From contig WUJK01000002.1 in the NCBI GenBank assembly GCA_011317545.1, forward strand, positions 434,001 through 498,000: 64,000 nucleotides of DNA, given 5' to 3'. This stretch comes from Coniella vitis. Taxonomy: Eukaryota; Ascomycota; Sordariomycetes; Diaporthales; Schizoparmaceae. A program made the position numbers and the translations under genes. The notes beneath the pieces were generated by a model. It was not told the origin of the DNA. It was given only the letters and a program-made list of their open reading frames with translations, and searched no databases. Shown here one piece after another: positions 47,307 to 58,602 of the stretch. The number at the start of each line of letters is the position of its first letter. The stretch's first letter is position 1.

Positions 47307-48414
47307 AATTACTGATGTAGCGCAAGATGGCTGGCCTCGTCTCACGCGGCTGTGTTATCGAAAGGAAACTCCGTTCGCTATTTGGCAGATTCGTGAAGCA
47401 AGCGGTGGGTGGAAGTCAAGGTTGACGAACAACTAAAGAGGGGAAAGGCCAGGCAGACAAGGTAGCCCTTTTTGATCAACAATATCGTCCGCAACCTCTC
47501 AAAGCTGGAGTGGCCCTTGGCTGCGTCTGGTCAAGGCCGGCTGTGCACGAGGCAAGGGAAGCCTGGGTCTACATGGCATTGGCTCGCCGTTAGAAAGTAG
47601 CGCGCTGCTGCCTTGCCCAACCCTGCCTGATATTGCTTGGGGTGGAGGGAAATCAGCCATATACCCGCCAGTTCGCGATAGATTGCATTTGACCTGTTTG
47701 CCGTCGGAGTTACACGATGCACTTTGACTTCCGAGGTTGTTCGGGTGCCTGGCCTGAAGTACTATGTAGCAGTCGCACCTGCTTGTTCCTCCCTGAGGCA
47801 AAAGGCGGGGTTGCAAACGGTCATTAAGAAGCTTACTCATCAGCGTTGGATAGCTTGAAATGCCGACGCCAAGTATTTCCAGTTCTCAAAAATTACGGTG
47901 CAAGTCACTCCTACAATCGTCGGCGCCAGAAAGACGCAGCGTGTGTTTAATCGGTGCTTGTGTGCTGTAACAGGTGGACCTCGGCCATGGCAGCAGGCGT
48001 TCGATATCCAGGTAGGTCTAAGGCCGTAGCTACCGAGACTCGTCCATGAATTTCGCTCTCGGCGAATGCTTGCCAGCTGCCAACCCTTTCGAAGGACATC
48101 ACTGTTGTCTACAGACACATATGGCATGGTGTACGTTGTGGTTCGAGGTTCATTACTGGTGATGCGCGCGGTCAGATGTTCCGGTCCGGCGGCGGAGGTG
48201 GAGCGCCTTCCGAAACGGCGCCGACCTCACGGATCGTCACTGCCCCCGCTTGCACTCACACCTCTATGATACGTAATACGGAAGGAAGCAGTTGACATGT
48301 GTATGACATGCCAAGGTCCCTTTCCTGCTTTGACTAGACAGATCTTTTGAGACCGAGACAGCGAGCTTGACCAAGACTTACAACCGACCACGACCGTACC
48401 AGCTTCATCCGTTG
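47307..48414. other. Divergent spacer (RBR ligase / NMNAT-like)
   Basis: 1.1 kb between divergent genes with one TACTATGTA copy at 47760. No gene recognised. Confidence 0.5.
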
Positions 48415-49500
48415 ATGCCGTCTGCTGGCCACACGATGCCCCCAACAGCTCACCAGGAGCGAGCACACGACGCGGAGTCACCATCACCTCTTCCAAGCAC
48501 CAACATGTCCCTATCGCAACTCCGGGATGCTCTGCGCGCATTTCAAGCTTCAGGCAAAGCCTTTGAGCTCGTCGGGCTGCAGAAGCAGGCAGCCGCCAGC
48601 ACTCGTCACCGCTGCAGAACACTCGTCATTCTTGACTCAAGCTTCAATCCACCGACTAGAGCACACATGCAGATGGCCACGTCGGCACTGCGGGATCTTC
48701 AAACCCAGCACAGCATTGCAGCGACGCTCAAAGGCGGCACCGAAAGCACTGCAAACCACGGGGACATACGCCTTTTGCTGCTTTTGGCGGTCAACAATGC
48801 CGATAAAGAGGCCAAGCCAGCATCATTCGAGGAGAGGTTGCTAATGATGCAGGCTTTTGCGGGCGACATACGACGCGCATGTCAGAACGCACCATCACAG
48901 ACACAGCGAAATGAACGACAGCAACTAACAGCCCAGGCCGATCTACCGGTCGACATTGGCCTCACCACATTGCCCTATTTCCATGACAAGTCCCACGCAA
49001 TCGCTACATCACCCGACTACGATTTTTCGCCTGCTCGGGTCTCGTCGTCTCCAGCCACAGAGCAAATTGTGCTTGCAGGCTACGACACACTCATCCGCAT
49101 TTTCGATCCGAAATACTACAAACCAACTGTTTCCCAGCAAGGTGTGACAGCAATGCCGCCGCAGACACAATCACCCATCCAAGCATCGCTCGACCCATTC
49201 TTTGCCCGGGCGCGTCTACGGGTCACAATGCGAGCAGACGCCGACTGGGGCGACCGTGAGGCGCAAACAGCCTACGTTGAGAGGCTGTTGCATGGCGACG
49301 AGCTCGAGAGCGTCGGCGGGCGCAAGGAGTGGGCGAAACAAGTCAAGATGGTGGAGGGTCTTGTCGACGAAGGAGATGGGCTGGTGTTCAGTAGCACAGA
49401 GGCAAGGGAGGCTATCAAAAGAGAGGACTGGGACAAGTTGAATAGGTTGGTCCCCGAGGGTGTTGCTGGACTGATTGAAAGTCTGCAGGTGGCTTGGTAA
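48415..49500 (+). CDS. Cytidylyltransferase-like nucleotidyltransferase (NMNAT/Pof1-like)
   Basis: A single exon encoding 361 residues from the first in-frame ATG; the ATG at 48505 (MSLSQLRDAL) is an equally plausible start giving 331. Near the N-terminus the motif LVILDSSFNPPTRAHMQMA holds the NPPTxAH form of the (T/H)xxH nucleotide-binding loop. Near the C-terminus LVFSSTEAREAIKR holds the SSTxxR phosphate loop. These two together define the nicotinamide mononucleotide adenylyltransferase/cytidylyltransferase fold. Fungal proteins of this length and motif set group with yeast Pof1, whose cellular role is not firmly settled. So the fold is confident, while the substrate (NMN or another nucleotide partner) is inference. 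The gene is divergent from the RBR ligase. No intron is needed. Confidence 0.8.
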   Translation: MPSAGHTMPPTAHQERAHDAESPSPLPSTNMSLSQLRDALRAFQASGKAFELVGLQKQAAASTRHRCRTLVILDSSFNPPTRAHMQMATSALRDLQTQHSIAATLKGGTESTANHGDIRLLLLLAVNNADKEAKPASFEERLLMMQAFAGDIRRACQNAPSQTQRNERQQLTAQADLPVDIGLTTLPYFHDKSHAIATSPDYDFSPARVSSSPATEQIVLAGYDTLIRIFDPKYYKPTVSQQGVTAMPPQTQSPIQASLDPFFARARLRVTMRADADWGDREAQTAYVERLLHGDELESVGGRKEWAKQVKMVEGLVDEGDGLVFSSTEAREAIKREDWDKLNRLVPEGVAGLIESLQVAW

Positions 49501-50995
49501 GGCAATGTTTCCCATACCTGGCCAGCAAAAAAGCCGTCCTCTCCAAATTCAACCCGTCCCGATGTGGTCGTCGCGACATCCATCTAATTTCTTGTGCCAC
49601 ATTTGATTCCAAAAAAGAATAATCCCAATCTTCTTTGCAACTCGAGACCAGCCCAAGTGAACAATGAAAAAGAGAAGAGAAAGGCCTGTCAGAATTCCAT
49701 CGATTCCCACCCCGCCCAAGCGCCCGAAGGCAAGACCTTGAGAAAGTCGGGGTAGAGATCATCACCACTCTCTATACAGCCGGCTTCAGAGAAACCGACC
49801 GCCGCCTTTGCAGGCAGAGCGAGAGTCAAAGTTGGTGCTTCACCCTAGGGAACCGAGGATATGGTGTCATCGTCCAGGTTGGGTTATGTGGCTACGTTGA
49901 AAAACGCAGAAGGATCAGACACCTATAGAAGTGATTCTTTGAAGTGTGATCGATATAGTGAGAAGAAAGAAAACCAGTAAAAGGAGGGTGGGAGGGCGCT
50001 GTATTTATAGTTTTCCGAGGGATTCAGGTCGATGGATTTGCGTCTCACACCGCTAGTCGATTTAGGCTAGCGCTGGTTCCTGCCGTTTGTGTGAGTCAGG
50101 TAACCCACTGGTGAGAAAAACTCTGCTGGCCAGACGCGCCCAATCAATTTGAAATTTTCTTGACGGACCACTCTCACCTTGGGGCTGACTCAAATGCTAC
50201 TATGGTATACTCGTTTGTCTCTTGCTTGCTTTTGCGATTGCATACTATGATTTCTTTGCCTTCTCGGATCGTCACCGAAGTAGATGGAACATATTACATA
50301 GTACGTTCGTTTTTCTGTAGCTCGACGGACAATATCGTCCGTCTTATTGCGGGTTTGCGTGGACTGGCACTTGTGGGCTTTGGCTTGACTTGGGCAAGCA
50401 CCCGTATGTCGTACACAGTACCTCTCATTGTACTTGCTTTTGGGATATTCGCATTCACCCTGCCGGCAGGTCATTGATTGATACTATGTACACGTACGCC
50501 AAAAAGATATTTTGATTGATATACCAACAAGATTGATATGTTAACCCTGTGACCTTTCCTACATAGTATCTTTCTCAAGGCTCAATGGAATGTCTCTATG
50601 CTTGATGATTACTATATAATATAGTACTACCTTGCAGTATAGTGCGCAGCCTATCATCACTTTCCAAGCTAGAGGGCCAAACAGTATGCCAGACACACCG
50701 AGGTGCAAGACTTTACATGCAGGCACCCGAGACTCCGTACTCAATGGTTGGCTCACTTGGCACGTTTACGTATTAGTTACGGTACAGATACTATGGAGAT
50801 ATCAAAAAGTCGGTCCGAAGATGTAGGCAAATACAGAGTATCCATGTTCTCAGGTCTTACCCGGGGAGGCATCAATTAGGTCAGCGTACTGTCGCTGGCC
50901 TCTACGGGCTGGCGCCCAGTGGAGGCTTATGAATTGGTGTGGAGGGCGCAGCCGGTTGAAGCCCAGGGGAAACAATGCTGACCTCACTTTCAAAG

Positions 50996-51011
50996 TACAT
51001 AGTACATAGTA
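50996..51011 (+). promoter_or_regulatory. Overlapping tandem pair of TACATAGTA
   Basis: Two copies share TA: TACATAGTACATAGTA. It is the only directly overlapping tandem pair seen. Confidence 0.45.
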
Positions 51012-52860
51012 CATCCAAAAAAAATGGGCGGCAGATCTTTTCACCCACTGACCCACATTCCAACGAGTCTTGCCGACCTAATCAGAAAGGCTCCGGCAGG
51101 CAAATGTTTCTCTTTTCCCACTGCATCGATAATATCACCAACAACCCATCAACAGTTTTTGCTTCATCATACACGGTCTAGCAAAAGTCTTACCCTAGGA
51201 GCCGCCGCACATCCAAGTACAACAGAGGCATCTCTAGCAGTCACTTTGGCCGCCTGGCACTCCGACGAGTACGCAGCCAAGCGGAGGTTACTCGTGGACG
51301 CGCTTGGGTTGGTTTACTGGTAGTGAGAGCTTGCAGAAGCCAAAAGAGGCAGAAAACGCCGGGGAAGACAGGGGAAGAACAAATTGATCATATTGCTTTG
51401 ACAAGGATGAAACGTTCTGTGTGCAGCCAAAGTAAGCCAGTGTGATAGTGATAGTGGCGGTGATAGTGACGTGCGGATGGAGGTGCAAAATCTTGACGAG
51501 TCGCCAGCTCCGCCAGCCAAGCAGCTCTTCAAGCTTGTGTCAGAGGAGGAGACTTCTTCTTGGAGTGACGTATGGAGCTTGCAAACTGACTGGGCTTCCG
51601 AGCCAGTACATAGTACTTCTCTACTATAGCACAAGTTCTCCAATTGGTACTGTGAAATCTACACGGCCATCACCAGCTACATAGTGTAACGGAGAATCCG
51701 CATAAGCTGTCCTGTATTCTGCGCTCCGACCTTTCGAGGAATTCGAGATCAGGATCGCGCAAGCTACGAATTAAAAGCCTGGGAATGGTCTGCATATAAT
51801 CTTTCGTCCCTACTGGCTCTCCCGCCCGCAACCATGGCCGCTCTGTACACGAACGTCGAATGTGAGAGAATGCTCAACATCATTTGACAATCTATGAACG
51901 CCTGTTCTGAGAGACAACAGTAGGCACTCGAATCGCCGAGGAGTGCGTCGAGGAGACAACATCGGTAGGAAAGCAAGCGAAGAAAATATGGGCAACGATA
52001 TCCAATGCTGTTGCTCGCCACCCTTGTTATTAGCAACCCTTGTGCCACGCAACCCTTTCTGCTCATTTTATAGTGCCCATGCGGCGCCTGCATGACAAAA
52101 AAGATCAAAGCCACTTCGCGAAACGGACACGAAGTCACGTGTGGAGCTGGGCCAACTACTGTGACTGCGTCACGGCATGCCTCGATGTGACTGAGTCAGA
52201 GCCAGTGCACTGTAAGGACATCCTACCTTTGCTATCCACGGTCCATAAGATAAAATGATGCACTTGCTCCCCCTGCCCAAGAAACGGACTCACTGGGACG
52301 AGAACTTTACGAGCGCGCGGCGCGTTTGGCGGGACGACAACACCTCAGTATTGACCAGTTGCTGAACGAAATTTTTGTGGATGACGAGAGCCTATGCTGT
52401 CGAAGAGAATGAAAAGAGTGTAGAAAGTCTTCAAATGTAGGCAGAGAGACGCAAAAATCTGGTACATATCGTGCTTATGGACAGCACGTAGAGCTTGAGA
52501 TTATACCATCTTGCCTTGATTCCAGATTTCCATACAATATATCAAGGATTGATTTGGGAACAAGTAATGGGCCGGACTTGTAGGCTGTAAGAAATAGTAT
52601 CTTCCTGGCTACGCTGAAAGGATTTAGTCTCTTCCCATGCTTGAATAGGACTGTAAAACCCGTAGCGACTTTGAAACGACGGTATCTCCCTAAACAGGTA
52701 CTGAAGTACTTCTTGCTCACGACATCAGTCATTTACGGCAAAATGTACGATGTCCAACCACCGCTGTCTTGTCTTTTGACGCCGACAAACATGTTACTCG
52801 AAACATCACAACTCCCTTCTAGCCCTATTACATGATCACCCCTCCATTGCGGCAACAGTC

Positions 52861-53215
52861 ATGGATCACACCAGCAAGATCGTCGCGATCAAAGCTGTTG
52901 AGAATATCCCTTCTGATCATGCAGAGCTAGTTGACGCCAACCGCCCCGGTATTCTGTAGCCATTGGTCGGAGTGCAACCCGAGGACATGGAATGATCACC
53001 ACTAGACTCACCAGCATCAATGTCCAGGCCGCCCACGCCAAAGGCACGGAGCTACGCACCGAACACGGCTCCCCGCCCTCCAAGCTTTCTGACGCAGGTC
53101 TACAAGCCTGTTTGACAAGCTCGAGGTTGTCTCGTCGTCGGCGCAGGTGCGAGAGCTCAAAGATACACTCTTGCAACAGCATGCCAATATCATAATCGGC
53201 CGTTGCGTAGACTCA
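52861..53215 (+). pseudogene. Possible broken coding fragment, family unknown
   Basis: A short ATG frame (MDHTSKIVAIKAVENI..., stop after 32 codons) is followed in other frames by charged, coding-like segments, including LFDKLEVVSSSAQVREL. Frame changes and stops prevent one continuous product. I recognise no family. It could equally be chance. Confidence 0.25.
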
Positions 53216-53778
53216 GGAGAGGAGGAGAAAAAGAGAGAGAGAGAAAAAGGGTGGGAAAAGGGTAGTGCGTCGGCATTCTACGTCTTGCGCGCTGTCGAAA
53301 TGAGAGGCTATGTACTGTTGGTGTACATTGAGATCATGTATTATATGTATTAATTTATCAGACTTTGAGCTCGAAGAAAAATGTTCAAGATGTAGACAAT
53401 AAGTGATATTTTTATCAAGGTATTACAGAGAGAAGCATATGACCACCCAAATGGCATACACAGCATTCGAGTAGCGTACAATATCTTTGATAGTGTACAT
53501 TATATTCGGACTGCGTGCATTATTTTCAACGGTGAATATCATGTCCAAACAGTGACACCGCAATCAAGCAGCGTATATTGTATCCGATCAGTGTACACGC
53601 ATAGTATACCTAACGGTGCGTACGTACTCTACGATCTACATCCGTACTATGAACTACGACAGGCGTAGGTAAACACTTGCAATAGAATACCGACTTCCCA
53701 TATGCCACCGCGGAAACAAAAAAAAACCACCCAGGAACCCTCAAAAGACCGAGGGTCCCGATAATTTCGGCAAAAGAA

Positions 53779-53885
53779 TGATCTGGCCCGGGTTCGAACC
53801 GGAGACCTTCAGTGCTCACGAATTATTCTCTCTTTCGAGAGAACAACTGTTAGACTGACGTGATAACCAACTACACCACCTGACC
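53779..53885 (-). tRNA. tRNA-Val (anticodon AAC), intron-containing
   Basis: On the minus strand: GGTCAGG acceptor, D-arm TGGTGTAGTTGGTTATCACG, anticodon stem TCAGT/ACTGA around C-T-AAC-A, and T-arm CCGGTTCGAACCCGG. About 33 nt of extra sequence after the base following the anticodon is the intron. The acceptor stem has one A-A mismatch at pair 5-68, unusual for an active tRNA but not disqualifying. Confidence 0.88.
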
Positions 53886-55212
53886 ATTTTGTTGTTGTTG
53901 AAGATTGAAATTCAAAAAGAATACATGTAGCAAATTTAAATGCAGCAGGCTTGGCCAACGCTAGCGCTGTCCTGTCACGCAGCCTTGCGGAGAATGCTGG
54001 CCGTACGTAGCGCAGCCGCCTTTCGGGGAGAAGATACTAGTAGAAAGAAACATTAACACATGTCCACTTGTGAAGCGGGTCGGTCCGACGGGCTTGAAGC
54101 ACGTACCTGTACTACTACGGTACATACAAACAGACGTTGAACTGCTCCAATCAGCATGTATCACTCAAGCACTTACTATGTACTATCTATTTTGACGTCT
54201 TATCTGACAATTGTACACGACTGGTAGCCGCAGCAGGCGCACGCACTACAAACAGCTACGCGTCGATATTACTCTGACAGTTGACATTGTAGAGATCATT
54301 GCATTCGGGACGATATGCATCATTGGACAGATTATTTCGTAGACACTGCTAAACTACCCTCGCACCTTACCCCGTGTTCTTGCCCTGCCCCTAGGTGGTT
54401 GTCTAACCGTACAACGCCTGCAGTGGGCTTTGGTATTGTGCGATGTGTTTTGGGTCGCTGTCTGTGATCATAGCATTGTCAGTCAAATCTGAAGAATGGT
54501 TGCCAAAGGGGGTGGCTTTGCGATACTACTTACCGCCATTGAAGCCACTGGCCTGGTTATTTGGTCTCCTCCCTTCTGTTGGCTTCCTCCAAGTCGGCGT
54601 TGGTGGCCTCGAGTCTGTCGCGCAGCTCTGACTCCGTGGCTTCCTCACGGGGACCCTTTCTTGGTCATAGTGGCTTGGGGGTTTTTTGATGGCTTGCTTG
54701 GCCTGATCGATTGCTTGCTCTTTCTTATTGGACTTTTTGATTGAACGCGTTGGTGTAGTGGTGGGGATCTCGTAACAAATGAAACGGAGGAGCAAGATCG
54801 AAAAGAAGCCTCTCTGGGAGGCAAACACAACTTAGTGGATCTGAAGAAGTGGTGTTGTTTGTCACGGTGTGTGGTCATGGCAGTGACTCACCCGACCAGG
54901 CATAGAGCCCTTTGAACGGAACTCAAGCTTCAATTACAGCTGCCGAGCTGCTAATGAGTCACCTCGACACTCAACACAGGCAACAGGCAGGCAATAGGCA
55001 GCAGGCAGCAGGCAGCAGGCAGCAGGCAGCAGGCAGCAGGCAGCAGGCAGCAGGCAGCAGGCAGCAGGCAGGCAGGCAGCCATCTTCTGCTCTTGCACAC
55101 CCGCCTTCAAATACGCAACGCAAACAAGTACGCGAACCCATCTTCGTCTCCTTCGCCATCAATTCCCTCCACCCACTCCCCTCCATTCAACCAGTTTGTG
55201 TAAGACTGCACT
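53886..55212. other. Spacer right of tRNA-Val
   Basis: One TACTATGTA site at 54174, the CAGGCAG minisatellite, and no recognisable gene. Confidence 0.45.
54996..55080 (+). repeat. GGCAGCA heptamer minisatellite
   Basis: About eleven head-to-tail copies of a 7-bp GGCAGCA unit, ending in two GGCA steps. One frame encodes a repeated QQAAGSR motif, but I see no gene around it. Confidence 0.92.
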
Positions 55213-55272
55213 ACGAGGACAAAAGAAGTACCCCCTTATGTGTAGTACACATGGTTGTTTTATATCCTTAAC
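55213..55272 (+). repeat. Direct repeat, left copy
   Basis: A 60-bp sequence that matches 56186-56244 in the same orientation (AAAAGAAGTAC, AGTACACATGGTTG and TTTATATCCTTAAC shared). The differences are mainly C/T and G/A transitions plus a one-base indel. Confidence 0.85.
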
Positions 55273-55346
55273 ATGTTATGTTTCCCCCAAAACACACAAC
55301 CAAGCCCCGTACCATACCTCCACCGTCCATTTCTCAAGAAACACCA

Positions 55347-56052
55347 TGTCCGACCCGTCAGCGTTCGGTGCTTACGCATCTGTCACCCAAGCACGTGGTA
55401 TTCGCGACGGGCACGATGATATTGCTCGCCGGTTCAACGGCGAGAAGTTGCGTATCGATGCGCCCCGGCCGGAAAACGTGGAGTCAGGGTTGCAAGACCG
55501 TGAACGACTCCCATATCGCCGCCCAGCATTGATACAATATCCACCCGGATCCCGACAGTGAATTACCCTCGAATCAGAGCCCACCGAGGCCGAGAACACC
55601 AAACAAAATTTGGACGGTGGTTTCCCCTGAGCAGAAACCACCAATTTATATCTGAAGGCGGGGTCGCGGGGCAGGGAGACGGCCGCCCGAAAAGAAAAAG
55701 CCAGGGCCGAGCCGATATTTGAACGGAGCGAACAAGCGGTCCTACGCGTATAAGTCGAGATCACCGAGTTCCTGCAAGCCCAAGCCGGCACCTTTGTGGG
55801 CGGTCTCTTTCGAGATGGCTACTACGAGCTTGAGAAGTGCAGGATCAAACACGTCTTTTCCTACTCAGAATTCCAGCCCACAACCTAGGTAAAACAGAAG
55901 AGCGGTATAATGAACAAGATTGCCGCTGCCAACCGAGTATATATAGCCGATCAGCCCGGCCTAGTGTACGAGGTCAATATTCTTATGTCTATTTGGCAGA
56001 CGGACGGCTCCGAAGATGTGCTTGATACCACATTAGAAGTAAAGGTATGTAT
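55347..56052 (+). pseudogene. Decayed coding region between direct repeats
   Basis: Begins with a 71-codon ATG frame (MSDPSAFGAYASVTQAR...). After frame changes it continues as a longer frame from about 55680 (EITEFLQAQAGTFVGGLFRD, then NKIAAANRVYIADQPGLVYEV) interrupted by two stops. Composition and codon flow look coding, but no intact product exists and I do not recognise the family. Confidence 0.4.
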
Positions 56053-56185
56053 TCGATAATACCCTTTAACTTGCTGCATCATTTTGACTCAACATGCAGA
56101 CTATCGCATCGGATCAACCCGAGTTGAACCACCAACGGATCATGGATGTCCACATATAAAAGCAGAAAGCCATCACCCCTACAAT

Positions 56186-56244
56186 GCGAGGGCAAAAGAA
56201 GTACTTCTTATATATAGTACACATGGTTGCTTTATATCCTTAAC
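56186..56244 (+). repeat. Direct repeat, right copy
   Basis: Partner of the repeat at 55213-55272, about 970 bases apart. This copy has T or A at several sites where the left copy has C or G. Confidence 0.85.
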
Positions 56245-56713
56245 ACCACAAGATCCTTTATGATAAGCACAAGTCTGGCTAAGCCATTGGCACCCTGGTC
56301 TCCTTCCGCGGCTTGACTTTTGTTTTTATCGACTATTATGATACATTTAAGGTGTCTACTCTTACACATCGACCAGAACTCACCCAATCGGTCTATAAGA
56401 CTGGTTCGACATTACTACAAGAACTGCCACGATGAGGCTAAGCGTGGCATCTGTGCTCGCGGCACTCAAAGTAAATCTGAAAACCATCCCTTTCAGATGC
56501 TACAGGAGGGTTCAGGGTTTATACGCAGCATTCAAGACTACATCAAGCGACATGCTGACGCCGTCGCCGAGTATTATTGTCCAACCGTGAGGAAGTATAG
56601 ACCAGCAAAGGGGCTTTGACTGGCCGATTGGTAAAGCAATCTTGGGTACACGATTAACCTGTTCGATGTCGTTGAAAATCACACCATAAAACCACATCCC
56701 CACAAGATCATTC
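56245..56713. other. Spacer before the carboxylesterase 3' end
   Basis: About 470 bases with a 99-codon ATG frame (56320-56619) of no known family. Nothing else recognised. Confidence 0.4.
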
Positions 56714-58602
56714 CTAATTCCTAACCGTATAGCCCCGGTTGGAAAAGAACTCACACTGCACACTCGCATCCGGATCCGTCACACCACTCCCGTTAATCCC
56801 ACCATACGTGATATCCAACACCTGGAACCCCACCGACTCACCATCCGCAACCGTTCCATCGCCACCACTCACATAGCTCGGCCAGAACGGCGCGTTGGCA
56901 AGCCGCAGCGGGTTCGGATCCAGCGTCGAGGCGAAGGAGATCCAGTAGCTCGTTAGGATGGCTGCGAGGGTCTGGTTGTTTGCCTTGGGCCAGTTGGTGT
57001 ACGCGCTGGCGAGGAACGCAGAGGTGGCGCCGTGTTGTTGGGAGCCGGCGTCAAAGATGAGCTTGAAGACGGCCGAGGAGTTGGCGATCAAGTCGGCGGC
57101 TGCAGTGGCGATTTGATAGGTTGGGCCTTGGTGGTAGGTTGTTAGTCTAATGGACATGATGGAAGAGCTTTTTGGCAAACCGCAGGCAAGAATACAGAAA
57201 CCCACAAAGGGGTAAAAGACGGGAACTCACAGTTAATGATAAAGTCGCCGTACCAGGCAGCGCGCTGGAAAAAGGTGGAATTGTACGCCGATGATGGATA
57301 TAGCTCGTACAGCCGCGAAAAGAAGGCTGGCCTGGCGCTCGGGAAGAGATCCGCAGCCTGTTTTTTTTTTTTTTTCGTTCAAGTTTCTTCTCGTCAGCAT
57401 TGTAAAGTAAAGCTATCTGATTGAAGTTTTCATGTTATACTCGGGCCACTCACATCAATCGTCTCCTCAACCTGATTCGTCACACTCCGATTCGAAAACG
57501 CGACACCCTCGTAGCCCTCACGGTCCGTCAAGACAGGCACCTTGTAAAAGTCACCCTTTTTCAGGGCAATATCCGGCAAGTCGCGCAAAAACTCGCCATC
57601 CACCACAGGGCCGAACCAAAACGTCCCATAGCCATCCCCGGTGCTCTCATACGAAGCATTGTAGCTCGACTGACCCGCACGCGCCAAGTCCGCCGTGCTC
57701 AAGCCCCGCAGGCAGTTGATGTCGGCGCAACCCGCAGCATTCAGCGTATACCGGTACTGCAACTCCTGTGTGCTCTTGTTCAGCAACGGCTGCCACCAGG
57801 GGTACTCTGAGATTGCCGCGCGAAAGGGCGGCACGCCAAGACCGCCGCCGGCCAGGAGCTGGTACGTGACGGAGCCGCCGCCCGCGGAGCCGCCCCAGAT
57901 GGTCACCTTGGCCGGATCGCCGCCAAAGGAGCGAATGTGACGCTGAACCCAGTCAAGAGCGAGGCGCTGGTCGTAGAGGCCAGCGTTCTGCACGCCGTTC
58001 CCTGCAACATCGGCGCCGGCGAGGAAACCAAATACGCCCAGACGATACTGGATCGAGACGTACACGATGCCGCCGGACGAGGCATGCACCATGGCATCAC
58101 CCGGGTAACTTTGGGCGCTCCCTGTCGTGTAGCCGCCCCCATGGATTTGCACAATGACGGGCAGGCCGCCCGTGATATTCTGAGGGCTCGAGGGCACCAG
58201 GACGTCGAGGATGAGACAGTCCTCGGTTGCCTCCTCTTGCAGCGTCGACAAGGTGCCTGCAGCCAATGTGATGGCCGACCAATATGGATAACCCTGGGGA
58301 CACGCGGGCCCCTTCTTGGTTGCGTCAATGGTTTGGCCTGTGTAGTTGGACGAATATTCAATGGGCAGTGGTTTTTGCCAGCGGTTCAGGCCCGCTGGGG
58401 GTTGCGCATAAGGTAAGCCACGATAGTAGTTGATGCCGGCGGTTGCGTTGGTGTAGCCGACATATTTGGCATAACCCACGTCAATCACGGGTACGGAGGT
58501 GTCTGTTGCTCTTGTTTCTACTGTTGCTGCCGCTACTCGTCCTGGAGCTGTAAAGGTAATGAAACCCGAGGCAGCCGCAGAGAGTAGAGAAGAGGACCGC
58601 AT
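56714..58602 (-). CDS. Secreted type-B carboxylesterase/lipase
   Basis: Three exons on the minus strand: 58602-57454, 57357-57231 and 57126-56714 (562 residues). Donors are GTGAGT twice and the branch GACTAAC precedes the last acceptor. Joins restore ETIDV-AADLFP (approximately) and FIIN-CPTYQIA. The N-terminal MRSSSLLSAAASGFITF is a signal peptide. Alpha/beta-hydrolase features: oxyanion HGGG at 154-157, the nucleophile elbow WGGSAGGGS with Ser239, the acidic residue region VLTDREGYEGVAF, and QQHGATSAF supplying the histidine. Length and order fit fungal extracellular carboxylesterases/lipases that split ester substrates. The elbow reads G-G-S-A-G where most family members have G-E-S-A-G; the substitution is known to occur in the superfamily but may change activity. 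Its specific substrate is unknown. Confidence 0.9.

Larger units (their letters stand above)
49501..53778. other. Gene-poor region upstream of tRNA-Val
   Basis: 4.3 kb with no confident gene. There are six TACATAGTA-type sites (50295, 50482, 50560, 50996, 51003, 51607). From about 52861 to 53215 the three frames hold pieces that look like one broken coding region (an ATG at 52861, then a coiled segment with LFDKLEVVSSSAQVREL near 53109), interrupted by stops and frame changes. I cannot name it. Confidence 0.4.

Noticed and set aside
52861..53215. Naming the coding-like fragment
   Set aside because: A weak resemblance to a phosphoribosyltransferase segment came to mind, but it covers too few residues to support a name.
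973..54182. Explaining the 9-mer as transposon ends or a CRISPR-like array
   Set aside because: Flanks differ at every copy, spacing is irregular, and the organism is a eukaryote; no common longer unit can be aligned.
54912..55271. 119-codon frame over the heptamer minisatellite
   Set aside because: Its apparent QQAAGSR repeat comes from the tandem DNA repeat and there is no other support for coding.
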